DNA of 64,000 nucleotides, from NCBI RefSeq assembly GCF_030269925.1, contig NC_085121.1, forward strand, positions 6,403,501 through 6,467,500. The letters run 5' to 3'. The notes under the pieces were generated by a model that was given only the letters and a program-made list of their open reading frames with translations, was not told the DNA's origin and did not search any database. This DNA comes from Bombyx mori (lineage: Eukaryota > Arthropoda > Insecta > Lepidoptera > Bombycidae). The first letter of the stretch is position 1; each line of letters opens with the position of its first letter. Of this stretch, positions 31,975 through 45,230 are shown piece by piece. A program made the translations under genes and the position numbers.

Positions 31975-33798
31975 ATGAAAATGGAAGATTCCTTTATTAT
32001 AGCCAATTTTAATTCTCTGTGTCGCCTTTGCCTCGGTAAAAGTAGACTCGCCATCTCAATATTCGGAGCTGCACCTGATGACATTAATAACGTATCATTG
32101 ACCTCCAAAATAGCTGAATGTTTTGAGTTACAGGTTGGTTTAGCTAGATTGTATTTAGTGAAGACCTAAGTGCCTAATAATATAATTTAACATACCTATC
32201 ATTATCCATTCTTGCAGATCGATCCTAATGATGGTTTACCTGGCAGGATTTGTTACAAGTGCTTATTCAAAGTGGACAAGTGTTCAAAATTCAAATTACA
32301 ATGTATCCAAAGTGAAAACAGACTCAGACAAATCACAAATCGTATAAATGAAGTAGATACTTCAAACTCATCTGAAATTACTAATTACACATACAGCAAT
32401 TCCCAAGATGAACAGAAACATAAGCCTGAAGATTTTATTGTTGAAGATAGCGTTGTGATGGTGGTTGATCCTAGTCTTGATTATGATTCTTCGGATGATT
32501 CTGAAAATGTAGAAACTGTGGAGCAAGAAAATACTGATCGAGGCAATACTCCTGATGCGGATGCAATTCCGGAAACATTTTTCAAGAATGTTTCAATGTG
32601 CCAATATTGTGATCAAGCTTTCATTTCACAAGAAAAATGTAAAGAGCATGAACTAAACTATCATGATCCAGACATGCCTTTTAAATGTTATGAATGCAGT
32701 TTGGCTTTTGTGGAAAGAAATCAGTATGTACAGCATACGAAACATGTCCATGGAAATGACAAGCCCTATCATTGCCCTGAATGTAATAAATGTTTTGGAC
32801 GAAGATCTGATCTAAGAAAACATTCTATTGTACATACAGGTATCAGACCTTACCAGTGTCAATTTTGCTTGAAGAGTTTTTCACGTAACACAAACTTGAG
32901 CAAACACTTGAGAATACACGCTGGTCACAGACCTCATGTTTGCCCTCTGTGCCCTCGTAGCTTTGTAGCCAAAGGTGACCTACAACGACATGTTCTTGTT
33001 CATTCTGGCATGAAGCCTTATTCGTGCAGAAAATGTCCCTCTACATTTGGACGAAGAGATAAGCTCATTAAACATGAACTAAAACATGGAATTGTTGCCA
33101 CTGAGGATAAACCTGAAGACTATGCCAACAGTGTTAAACAGGATCCAAATGACATTGTTGTCAGTGTCAATCCTTTCAGTAACCTCATGACTTCTCCAAC
33201 ACAAAATTCAGATCCTTCAAACCCTACTTACGAACTTCCTAGTGTTCCTGACCATATTTCTGGGGAAAGTAGTTTTATAAAGATGCAAAAAGATCCCTCC
33301 ACATCACATAAACAACAAAACTCATCACCAAAAAAGGCTACACCAGTTAAGAACAGACCAAAAAACATAAAATGCCATCACTGCACAAAAAAGTTTTCTT
33401 CCCTAGATGCATACAAAACTCATGTTTCAATTGCTCATATGGGATCAAGAGGATTTCAATGTAAAATATGTTTTAAGAAATTTTCCAAAAAAAGGGAGTT
33501 AGATCGACATGCTCCAATTCACACTGGAGGTAAACAATTAGCTTGTGACCACTGTGATAAAAAGTTTACTAAAAAAGACAAATTTGATAAACACAAACAG
33601 TCACAGGAATGTTTGGTTGTGAATATGCCTTGTATAGAGTGTGGTGTTACCTTTGAAAAGAAAGCTGACTTGGTTGCACATATTAAATCACACTTCAATG
33701 ATACCTATGATAAGTTACAGATTCCAGATGTTGAGATTAAAGTAGAGAAAGATCCAGAAATACCATGTGATGAAAACTATTATGATTTGGGAACATGA
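31975..33798 (+). CDS. ZAD-domain C2H2 zinc-finger protein
   Basis: Predicted nuclear DNA-binding protein of 579 aa. Exon 1 is 31975-32133 (53 codons) and exon 2 is 32218-33798, phase 0. The N-terminus is a ZAD (zinc-finger-associated domain) with two cysteine pairs, CRLC in exon 1 and CYKC in exon 2, a dimerisation module typical of insect zinc-finger proteins. An acidic stretch follows (residues about 100-180). Then come ten fingers: six contiguous (starting CQYC, CYEC, CPEC, CQFC, CPLC, CRKC), a Ser/Pro-rich spacer of about 90 residues, and four more (CHHC, CKIC, CDHC, CIEC). Finger nine ends in Cys rather than His. ATG at 31975 is chosen because it is the first in frame with the ZAD; 31981 is a second possible start. 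AATAAA is at 34082. I cannot name the orthologue; ZAD genes turn over rapidly in insects. Confidence 0.93.
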
Positions 33799-34873
33799 GA
33801 TTCAGACATAATATTTAGGAAATGTTATTTATTGGAATAGTTTTCTAAAGATAGTTAGTTTAATAGTTAATGGTTACATATTTATAGGTTTTATCAAAAT
33901 AATGCTAGAATCTTTCTGTTTAAACTACAATACTTTCTTAAATTGTTTCAAAGTATTACTAAATTAATTCTAATCCTATGTTTTTTTTTGTTAAAACACA
34001 CAGTAGTGAGAAAGTATTCATTTAATATAGGAACCATGGTAAGTATCATAAAATAGCCTAGACTAAACAGTTATAATCCCCAATAAACTATGTTATTAAT
34101 ATTCTTGATCTCTTTTGTATAACAGTATGATCATATCGACGCTTGAAAGGCAAACGTGACTAAGCTACAATGCGTGAACTTTACAGTAGACTAATTTAAA
34201 GTTGAAATACCTGAAAACAAAATTTATTTTAACGAATCTAGCTGTAGTAGAATCTAGCTAGTAGCTGTATGATTGAAATGATTTTAATAGACCTAGAAAT
34301 ATATATTTTTTGCGCATTGAATATGATTATTGCCTATCATTTATATACAAAGCAGTTATTGTTGCTTAGTCACGTTTGCCTTTAAAACATCGATATGGAT
34401 TAAATAAATAAAGTAGTGTATCTTAAAAGGAAAATGTATGGACGATTTCTAATGTATTGAAACTCAGTACCTAACTAATTGTGTAGTTTGATTTGTAAAT
34501 ATTGCAGTTAATCCAAAGATTTTAGAAAACTAGCTGTAGTTAGTCATACATGTGACATACTCAGATATTAGTTAACTAGTGTGATACATAATAAATAATG
34601 TGACTGTTGTTATGAAACACGAAATAATTTGGAACACTAAAGCATTGCACTATTGATCGAGATACATATTCTCTGTAATGTTCACAAAAATCTGAAACTT
34701 ATAATAAAATGTTCATTTCCATGTTATCTTTTTTGTTTAATTAGCACCAAACAAGTTATTGAGGTAATTCTTCGTTCATTGGCAAAAGGATAAAAAAAAA
34801 CATAGTATGCACATTTGATTTATTTACTTAATAAAAAGTATTCCAGTCTCAATATGCAAGCCTATAGTCTTGA

Positions 34874-36007
34874 TCAACCAGCTAATGGATTTGCATGGAT
34901 TGTGACAGATGTGATCTTGGCTTCTGTCAGTGGTCTAAAAGATTTGGGGTTTACTGGCATCTTCTCTAAATCATCTAATGCTTCAAAACCATCGATTACC
35001 CTAAAACAAAGCAAAAGATTACCTAATTGTTTTACTCATTTATTGATCAACTCTGAGTACTTGAACAGAACACATTGTTATAATAGCTAAAAAATATCTT
35101 GAAATATTGTGTATATTTCATTTTAAAAATAATGATTTATAACTCATGTATTGGTGAATGAATTTATAAGTCATTCATAAAGTTACACTAACCTTCCATA
35201 AATGGTATATTTTAAATCTAGATGAGGTTGTTCTCCATACGTAATGAAAAATTGGCTTCCATTCGTGTTTGGCCCATTATTTGCCATACTAACTACACCT
35301 CTTGCGTTATGCTGAAAAAATACTTAGGGGTTATGTGTTTGAAATCATTTTAAATCATGAGTGAAGATTTCAATTTTTTTTGCAAACCTTGAGTTCATCC
35401 TTAATTTCATCTTCAAATTTTCTTCCCCAAATAGACGTACCGCCTTTCCCAGTTCCCGTGGGATCACCAGTTTGTACTATAAATCCCTGAACAAATAGAA
35501 TTTGCATGGAAATTTATTAACTTTACTTCATAACGACCTTTTACTCAATCTTCACAATACTACACTTGAGTTGACTATTATCAAAGCCGACAATCTGACT
35601 TTTGGATAATTATTGGTAAATCAGAAAAACGAATTATTGACTTTGTATTCCATTGGCAGTCACAAAACTCTTCGGAACGACATCTTAGATAAATAACAGG
35701 TTAACTATTAACCTTTATTTAATGCAGGTTTTGAACCGTATTCTTTGAAGGAGACGATTATATTCAAATCAATCTGTATTGACATACCAATAACATTTTT
35801 TTGTCCAAATGCACAGATTGCCACCTTTGATAATAGACGACTCACTTATAAGATTTATTCAAATACCTTTATATTCCTGTGGAATAAACAACCATTATAG
35901 TAATCACTTGCACATAGAGCTAGAAAATTCTCACACGCTTTCGGACATTGCTCGCAATATAATTCAATCTTGATATCTCCGACGTCTGTGTGCAAAGTAA
36001 CTGCCAT
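34874..36007 (-). CDS. Ppil3: Peptidyl-prolyl cis-trans isomerase-like 3 (cyclophilin family)
   Basis: Single-domain cyclophilin, 161 aa, the same length as human PPIL3. Minus-strand exons in reading order: 35867-36007, 35388-35486, 35193-35311, 34874-35000; phases 0, 0, 2 all close. Recognisable segments: [20 protein letters not shown] at the N-terminus, FHRNIKGF and [12 protein letters not shown] around the catalytic Arg, GSQFFITYG, and [20 protein letters not shown] near the C-terminus. The position equal to Trp121 of cyclophilin A is His here, as in the PPIL3 group, so weak cyclosporin binding is expected. The family is spliceosome-associated (established knowledge). The gene is convergent with the zinc-finger gene. 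AATAAA on this strand lies at 34819-34824, about 50 nt past the stop. Confidence 0.95.
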
Positions 36008-37348
36008 TGTTTCCAGATTATAACTTATTAATACAATTTTACATAATAAATATTTTGTTTAGATATTGTTATTTTTTTAAGTTATGGACAACTGACGTTG
36101 ACGTAAAAAGACATTGACCAGTTGACAGTGACAACTTTGTATCGAATTGAAACGAAGGGGAAATGACTGTAGATTAAATCATATTAAACCTTGTTTCACA
36201 CTAACATTATAAATGTGAAAATGACTTTGTTAAGCTTTCACGTCTTAACTACTCAGTGATCACCATGAAATTTTGCATATACGATGCATATGGGACACAA
36301 AAACATAATGGTCAGGATTTAGCATGGTAGTAGATGGCAGATGAACTGACGGCGTTCAGTATCAAATACGTTGTGAACATCTGCGAGTGTAACGTTTTTG
36401 CTGAATCTACCAACGAATCGAAATCGCGACCAACTGATAGGAAACAGATTAGTGAGTTGTCCGCAGGTTAAGTCGCACAAGAACGGTGAACGGTGGTTGG
36501 AATGCCTGAAAGTACAGATTGGGAAGAACCAAAATGCCGTGCTTAGGTCGACGGCGGCTGTGCGTTGCCCCGTCATCTGTCGGGTAAGCAATTAGAGACG
36601 GCCATGATAAGAGGATTTAACATAAACGAAGCCGTATTGTACGAAGTTCGCGTTTATAACGCATATCGGAGCGGTAAAATTCTATTAATTATCTAAGCTT
36701 AAGACAAAATCTTATTTTTCATTCTTAGAAATTTCTCTTCAATTAGAAATCTTATATCTTTAAACGAGCAATTCTTGTATATAAATATATAATCTGAATC
36801 TCGGAAACGGCTCCAACGATTTTCATAAAATTTAGTATACACGAGATTTCGGGGACGATAAATCAATCTAGCTACGATTTATTTTCAGAAAATGTTGTTT
36901 TATTCGTGTTTTTAATAATCAACTTTATCGATAATCAACTTAAACATAAACTTTTTTTTTATTGAAAGAAAATAGCAAATTATATAATATCAATATGTAA
37001 TTCGTATTTAAATATAATTTCTAAAAAACATCCGTCATTCAGAACATTCATAAAAAACGGTCATCCTCCAGTTGCTCTTAAATGCCGAACGGATTCAAAT
37101 TGATATTCAAATTTGTGGGAAAGAGACAACGTACTCTCATAAAATATTTATGTATATCGGCAGCATAAATCGCCGAAACATATTTCTGAGAAATTGAGTT
37201 TTATTTCTTCAATATACGTACGCATTGCATATATCTTTCAAAATTATACTATTTTTCAATAAGTCTATTCCACGTATCAATCATATTTAAGCCATTCGTT
37301 TTTACAAGGTTCGTAATAAAGTTATATTAAATTATGTTAAAATATTTT
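36008..37348. other. Intergenic DNA between Ppil3 start and Sardh 3' end
   Basis: Contains a diverged GC-rich repeat copy (36385-36570). At 36790-36900 there is a block (CGGAAACGGCTCCAACGATT, GGGGACGATAAATCAATCTA) resembling Helitron-like moth DNA. No gene. Confidence 0.45.
36385..36570 (-). repeat. Strongly diverged copy of the GC-rich repeat
   Basis: CTGAATCTACCAACGAATCG, GGTGAACGGTGGTTGGAATG and AGATTGGGAAGAACCAAAAT parallel the end of the family. Decay is heavy, so the call is tentative. Confidence 0.45.
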
Positions 37349-37444
37349 TTTATTTCAAACTTCATCAGTCACAGAACGTTACATATATTTAAAAAAAAAA
37401 ATTGTGCAAAGAGTTGTTGGTATGATACGGCAAGTAAGTAGCTA

Positions 37445-40400
37445 TTATTCACTGCCGCCAGCCCGTTCGTTTTGTCCAGCGTGAGGTTCGTGCGTGTTCT
37501 CATCCATGCCCTGATCTCCGTAGTTTCCGAGCAGCCTTTGCCCGTGAGGGTCGAAAGGGGATTTGAAGTGAAACGTCGCCTTGTACTTCTGTCCCATCAC
37601 TTCTATCTCGTAGTTTCCTTCTTTCAAATACTCTTTGGTCACGATCGAGTCTTTGTTCGTAACGTAACCAATCCCTATTGGTTTGTCTAGATAGTGGCCG
37701 TAGTCTCCGCGTCGCAGGTATCCGACCGGCACGCCGTTTCTGAATATAGCTTCGTGGCCGAACAAAGCAACCTGGAATTCGATTGCGGTGTGAGTCAATA
37801 AAATCGAATAAATTTTTACTGGTGGTAGGACGTCTTGTGAGTTCGCACGGGTAGGTACCACCGCCCCGCCTATTTCTGCCGTGAAGCAGTAATGCGTTTC
37901 AGTTTGAAGGGTGCGGCTGCCGTTGTAACTATACTGAGACCTTAGAACTATGTTTCAAGGTGAGTGGCGCATTTACATTGTAGATTTCTATGGGCTCCAG
38001 TAACCACTTGACACCAGATGGGCTATGAGCTCGTCCACCCATCTAAGCAATATTTTTTTTTAATAATAATTCGATAGATATGACATAGCATGCTTTATTC
38101 AGTTAACGAAAGAAGGATGGTTCGTTAATCGACTAATACATAAAAATGTCGTTGACCTGCAAGTTCACGTAGACATCATTAAATGCAATTTCAACTTCTT
38201 TTTGTTTATATCACTGATATATTATGTAGGACTTTTTGGCGGGAACGCGAGGAGTGAAGTTGTGTGATTTGTTTTATTTTGTCTATTTAGTGTTTCTTCA
38301 GGTTTAAATGTGTAATAATGGTGGTTTATTAACTGTTTAATATCTGTGAAAGTGTACAAATGTGGGAAAATGAATCAAAGCCGTTGGACATAACTTCTCG
38401 GAATCCTCCAAAAAGTCCACTGAAAAAATCTTAGTAAATGACCACCATTTTACTGAGATTATATTTCATCCCATATCATCTCATCTCATTTCATTTAATT
38501 TCATCCAAGTTGATTAATGTCTCAAATTGATTAATTTGTCTTCATTTCATTTCACTCCATAATAACATTTTTCATAAAAATATGAATATAAATTAAAATA
38601 AGTCATGACTTAAAGGTCTTAGTTACCAGGTCATAAAATCCCTTAAAAAAATATATTATGTAATTTAAATGTCGGTTGTTTCGTTTAAATAAATAAATTA
38701 GGTATTGTATAACTATACTTACTTTGTCGTCAAGTGTGAAGTAGCCATATTTCTTAGTTACGCCATTAGCGAGGGCCTTCGTTACGTACTCGTTCCCGAT
38801 ATACTCGCCACCTTTCCTGCAAGTGAAACCAAGGTTCGCCTCGATGGGGTTGTCGTCCGGTCTTAAATCAGCGTTCCATAGATGATAACCTAGGAAAAGT
38901 ATATTATTTTGGTAAATGTAAATATTGACGACACTTTTCAACACAAGTGTACTTTCTGTATATTACAAAGTGGGTTTCTGTGGGACATTAAATTTGATCA
39001 GTTAATAGACTATTATTTTTTATTTAACTACAGATGCTTTAAATTATTCTTAACTAACGACCCGCCCTCCCTTCACTTCGGAAACATTAAATTTTATTAT
39101 TAAGATAGCTGAGTCCAGCGATGTTAGCCGCGGTTATTGTCGTACCGCTGGTAACGCAGCGGGGCCAAGCTAGTCGTCTAAAAAAGTAGCCTAAGTTACT
39201 CCTTATATCCTCAGCGACCTATCAGTGAAAGTCTCGTCAAAACCGGTTCCAGAGATTAGCCGGAACAAACAGACAGACTCACAGACAAAAATTGTAAAAA
39301 ATGTTATTTTGGTGTATGTACCGTATATATATTCATATGCATGTAGTAAAAAGCGGTTATTTCAATATTACAAACAAGCACTCCAATTTTATTTATATGT
39401 TTAGATTAGAAGCTTTTTTTTCATGTCGCTTTCCTCGTACAACTACGTTCTCCATTCTCATTTTATATTAAGAAAACAAAGGCCACACCGCAATCGATAG
39501 CAGTCCGTTGGTCAGCAGGACTTAAAATAAATTGATTGCATTGAAGTCAGCGGTCGGGGAACCGGGGTAAATTACCCCAAATGGGGTAAAATGAAATTTT
39601 GGGGGGTAAAAATGAATTTTGTGGGTAAAAAGTATATATTGAAGTGAAACTTCTTTACAATCGTTAAATTTTTAGTTATTGTTTTCTTTTCAAAATTATC
39701 ATGGGGGCTATAATATGAAAAATACTAAAAAGAAGCGATTTCGTTTTTTTTGTTCTTCGCCATGGGGTAATATCAAATATTTTGGGGTAATAATTAAAAA
39801 AATTCCCCGACCGCTGATTTAAGTAACCACTTAAATTCACTCACCTTTTTCAGCACTGAGAGAGGTCAGAGCCCTCCATCCTGCATTAGTCAGGCCTTTC
39901 GCTTTCCTCAGAGCCTGGTACACTTGCACAGCGTTCGCGGAGGGGATGTGCAGCTCCCAGCCCAGCTCGCCGGCCCAGGCCACGCGCAGTGCTCGGCAAG
40001 TGTAGGTCTTATTCTCGGGGGAATAAGGAGCTTTCGATACGTGGATACTCCGGTGCGTGTTAAGAGGGAATGCGTCGTTCGATAGCCCTGCGTCTGTGTA
40101 GCGCTGGAGGATTCTTTGGCTAAAATTAAAATATTACCTTTATTCTGGTTTTTTATTTATTTTCCCGACCTATTCTAGTAACCTCGAGGGGTTATACTAG
40201 ATTCTCCGAGTGGGTAGGTGAGCTCACGGACTCAGGGGTCGTGTTAGCAACCTGAGGATGTTGCTAACACGACCCCTAGCAAGAGCCGTGCTTCGCAGAA
40301 TCTACCACAGGATCGGAAACGCGACCCACTGAGAAGAGCAGTAGGCAGCGGCATGGCTCTGCCCCTGGCATTGCTGAAGTCCATGGGCGACGGTAACCAC

Positions 40401-43400
40401 TCACCATTAAGTGGGCCATATGCTCGTCAGCCTACAAAGGCAATAAAAAAAAAATGATCCAGCGAGAAACTCAGTGGGCTGTGTCTGTGGGTGGATTTAC
40501 TCGTCGAGGCCTTCGTCGCAAGCGACGGGTTCGACGAGAACGATGACCGGTGCTTGGAGTAACTAAAACCACCGTTAGTTGATCGGGAAGATCCGAAAAT
40601 ACGTGTTTAGGGCGTGTTTTATTAGCTGTCTTCTCGAACTACCCACGGACGAGAAGATATGAGCTTAGTAAACAAGAATATAATATTTTTTTATTAAAGT
40701 AAAGTTTAATGAAAGTATAATATTTATAATCTTTAATTGTATCTATACACGCGAGCAAAAGTTTGGAATCACTTACTTGAAATTGGTTCCGCGCGATCTT
40801 GCTTACTGTATAAATTTTTAATTATTATAAAAATCGCATAACTTTAAAGGTTCAACTGTCAACTTTAAACTGATACCAAATTCATTCAAATCGAGCCAGT
40901 AGTTAAGGAGTTATTCCGGATTAAGTGAAGGAGGTAGGAAAACAAGGAAATATGGAAAAATAATGAATGAATAAAACAACAAAAATTAATAAATAAAAAA
41001 TTTATTTAGCCTTAAAATTAAATGTCAGTACTTTGTGTTCCCTTCCTTTGCCCTTTTAACTCCTCGAAGACGATTCTTTATAGACCTGATCAGCTTTTGA
41101 ATTGATTCTTGTGAGATACCTTCCCACTTCTCAATCAACGCTGATTTCAGCTCATTCAGGCATGAAGGAGCCGAAGTTCTAGAACGAACCCTTCTCTTCA
41201 GTTCATCCCACACGTGCTCAATAGGATTCAAGTCAGGGTTGAGCGCAGGCCAGTCCAATGTGGCGATATCGACTTCTTCGAGGTATTCAGTTGTTACACG
41301 GGCAGTGTGACAACGAGCGTTATCGTGCATAAGGAGGAAGTCATCACCGGTATATCCCGCATAGGGGACGACGTTCCAGCAGAATATTGGAAATGTACCG
41401 GTCCGAAGTTAGACCGCCTCCTCGTCCCCCGCCAGGCACGAAAACAAGCTCGGTTTTACCGTTGAAGGAAATGTCGGCCCACATCATACAAAAGCCCCCA
41501 TAAGTCACTGTTCCAGCGAAACAACACTGAGCAAATTGCTCCCCAAACCGCCTGTAGACCCAACCTCTTCGGTCGCTACCGTGTAAACACATCCTGCTCT
41601 CGTCGGAGAACAGGATTTGCCTCCATTGCTCAACCTCTCAATTATGATGGGTACGAGCAAATTGAAGGCGTGCTTGTCGGTGAGCTACCGTGAGTTTCGG
41701 GCCTGTGACAGGCCTTTTTGGAGTCAGATTCGCTTGATTGAGTCGTCGACGAACTGTCCACTTGCTGGCTGCCACCCTACGAACATCTCGGAACTCCTGT
41801 TGGACGTCGACACCAGGTTATGCCGATTTCGGAGAGAGGTTGACACGATAAAACGGTCATTCCTCTCCGATGTGCACCGGCGCCGTCCAGATCTTGGTCT
41901 CGGGATAATGCTAGCAGTCTCCTGAAAGCGCTTACAAACTTTTGAAACACAGGACTTGTCTTATTTGGAGCCGACGAGCGACAACCCGCTGGCTGAGCTC
42001 TTCTTGCAATAGGGCTACGATTTGTGCTACTTCTCTAGGTGTTGTCTCAATTGTCGTACAAGGTAAAGGGTCAAAAGTAGCGGAGATATGTACCGGTCAA
42101 CGTGTGGAAGTCGACTGGTAAAGAAAATCCGATAACAGGTGCTTTTATAGGGGTCAATAGGCCGCAACTCGCGACGTATCAAACAATTGAAACACGTCTT
42201 TTTCGTTATTGCTTCAGTTAATCCAAGATAACTTCTTAAATACTGGCTTGATTTTAATGAATTTGGTATCAATTTAAAGTTAACAGTTCAACCTTTAAAA
42301 TGATCTCATTTTTATGATTATCAAAAAAATATTTAGTACACAAGATCGCGCGGAACAAATTTCAAGTAAGTGATTCCAAACTTTTGCTCGCGAGTGTAGT
42401 TTTGATTGATTAAAGTTTCATGGGTAATTTTTATAAGTATTAGAAAATCAACATCTGGATGATAGAAAAGAAATAAAACGTGTTAATTAAAATTTTAGGA
42501 TTAAATTTAATGTTTTTCTTGTGAGACGGGGAGTATTACGGATTCGAATAGACTCAAAGAACCTACCTGTTAGGTCCTTGTATACTGAGGATACAAAGTT
42601 GTTTCGACACATCAGTGATGGTGGCCCTGAGTTTGTGGGTTTGCACGATCCGCCTCAAATGTGCCAACGTGTGGTTCGCACTGAAACCGCTCGTCACCAC
42701 GTAGTACCCTCGACCCTACAACGGACAGAGAAAATAAAATTTATTTTTGAACTTTGAACATTATTTATTGGGCGACTTTCGTCAAGTAATTGGTAATATC
42801 CATGGAAGAAAGCGGAATTGTCGTAACTTGAAAAACCCAACTTTACTTCAGAGCCATATTTTTATATATATATAATATATGTAGTATGGTAAAAAGTCGA
42901 TGGAGGAAGAGGTGGAACTAAGAAAAAATGGATGGATTTAAATAAATAAATAAATATTTACTAACAATCACGCCACGTTAATTGGTCCCGTGCTAAGTTC
43001 GTAAAGAACTCGTGTTACAGGTACCAGATAACGGATATAAATGTAAGATTTTTATTAATAAACATACATCTATTCAATATACATCCATAACCCTGGAAAA
43101 GACATTTTATATTTATCATACAAATATCTTCCCTTGGCGGGATTCGAACCCGCGACCCCTTGTGTAGTGACCATGTCACTTACCACTACACCAGACGGCC
43201 GATGGATGGCATGAAAGACGATATATGTAAGAAGGGAGTGAGCGAAGAAATTGTATATGATAGAGGAGTATGGAAAGAGAAAACATGTTGCCCCGACCCC
43301 AGGTGACTGGGAGAAGGGCAGGTAAAAGAATAGTATGGTAAAGAGCGATTTAGCCCAAAATGCAAGTTACGACATTTCCACTTTTTTCCGTCAACATATA

Positions 43401-45152
43401 ACCAGGAGGAGGATGCATGTCTGTACGTACTTTGAATATAGGTTCGTGCAGTTGTCCACTGCCACCGTCCATAATGCTGACAGTAACATCGGCTTCGACA
43501 CCGCCTTTGTCATTTAGAAGTAGAGAATACATCACCCTGAAACATCAAACCTAGATGAGGTCAGATAATCTTACAATAATAATGGTTTATTCTGATGAAT
43601 ACATCAAGAGTTTAATTTGTGTTGAAATTAAATAAAACGAGATGATATGGGATGAAATAGTCTCACTAAAATTGTGGTTATTTACTGAAACATTTTTCAT
43701 TTCAGCTTTTTGGAAGACCCCGAGAAGCCACGTCGTCCAGTGGCTTTGTTTTCATTTACCCACATTTGTGTGCTTTAACAGATGCTAAAAAGTTAATGAA
43801 CCACTGTTATTTTAGAGTTAAGCCTGATTTTTTTCCTACCTATGCTGATAGCCTTGAGAGTTTGAGAGGCTATTTCAGCTTCGCCCTAACGTGTGTAGGT
43901 GAGCTCACGAGGCTCAAACCGGTGTGTTGCTAACACTGACCCTAGCAATAGCAGTGCTTCGCAGAATCTACCACCGGATCGGAAACGCGATCCACTGAGA
44001 AGATCCGGCGAGAAATTCAGTGGGCTGTGTCTATGGGTTAATTCGCTCATCGAGCCCTTCCTCTCAAGCGACGGGTTCGACGAGGACGGTGACCGGTGCT
44101 TGTGGTACTAGAAATTCCGTCGCCTTAGCAACAGAAGTCAACATAAGTACAGTGCGCCACGTAGGGCACGCGTGGTCTATATGGTAGTCAAATGGTTAAT
44201 AGTGCTCAGTGGCGTGCTATCGGAGAGACCTATGTCCAGCAGTGGACTGCTTTAGGCTGATGATGATGATAACTGTCAAAGTGGGTTTACTTATCATAGA
44301 GTACCTTTCGTCTCGTTTAGTTAAGTCAGCCGTGAAGGCCAGGTCGGCGGTGCGCTGAGCGTCGGGTCCTGTCAGGTAGAACTTCCCGTAATAAGACATG
44401 TTGAACAACGCGGCCCCGTTCCGGCAGGCGAGCGCCTCTTTGCCGATCTACAGTATTATCATCATCTCTATATAAATACGTACGATCTACAATATCAACA
44501 TCTCTATATAAGTACCTACGTACAATCTACAATATCAACATCTCTATATAATACGTACAATCTACAATATCAACAACTCTATATGAATGCATTAATACAA
44601 AACACAGTTAAGAGCTATCTTCTCGTGTGCTCCGACTTATTACCTTTTTATATTTGATTCGTATCCACTGACGAGATTTAATTTGATCAAATAAAATGTA
44701 TGTAGTTGTTTTCATCAAAACGCCAATAACGAAGCAAAAAAGGAAATATAACTTATGTAAAGTTTAAAATGAATCTAAATTTTGTGGTTTCAATGATTAC
44801 GGTCGAATTTCAATCGAGGAGCGCACATTACTTGTATTATATTGTTTAAATATACACATATTATTATATAGGCAATAAACACCAAGACAAAAGCAAACAG
44901 ACCCCCGGCGCTAATTACTGCACCCCTGAGTCAATTAATCGAGTTATAAAACAAACAAAAAACCTAAGCTTACCAAATCGTGATGCTTCGAGAAACCGAA
45001 AGTGTATTCTCCCTTCAAGATGTCTTCGTAGCGTTGGTCGATGTTCCTCGGATAATCGTTGGTACCGCCCCAGTCATACTGCTGAACTCTTATCTGAAAG
45101 CGTTCAAAAATTCTGTGACTGTGTGCGTAGGTAATAGACATAAATTAGTTGC

Positions 45153-45230
<78 letters not shown>

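Larger units (their letters stand above)
40153..40680 (-). repeat. GC-rich A-tailed interspersed repeat, minus copy with LINE insert and hairpin
   Basis: Same blocks as the 43826 copy (GTAGGTGAGCTCACGG, GTGCTTCGCAGAATCTACCA, GACGGGTTCGACGAGAACGA). Interrupted at 40341-40454 by a LINE 3' end and altered at 40234-40277 by a perfect hairpin. Confidence 0.8.

Noticed and set aside
34815..35090. Plus-strand ORF of 91 codons
   Set aside because: It covers the last Ppil3 exon on the opposite strand, and that exon has clear cyclophilin homology.
43335..43430. Continuation of Sardh exon 12 past 43431 into an open reading
   Set aside because: The reading stays open for some 30 codons but has no family similarity. 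The donor GTACGT at 43430 joins in phase to the exon at 42567-42715, which restores the sarcosine dehydrogenase sequence.
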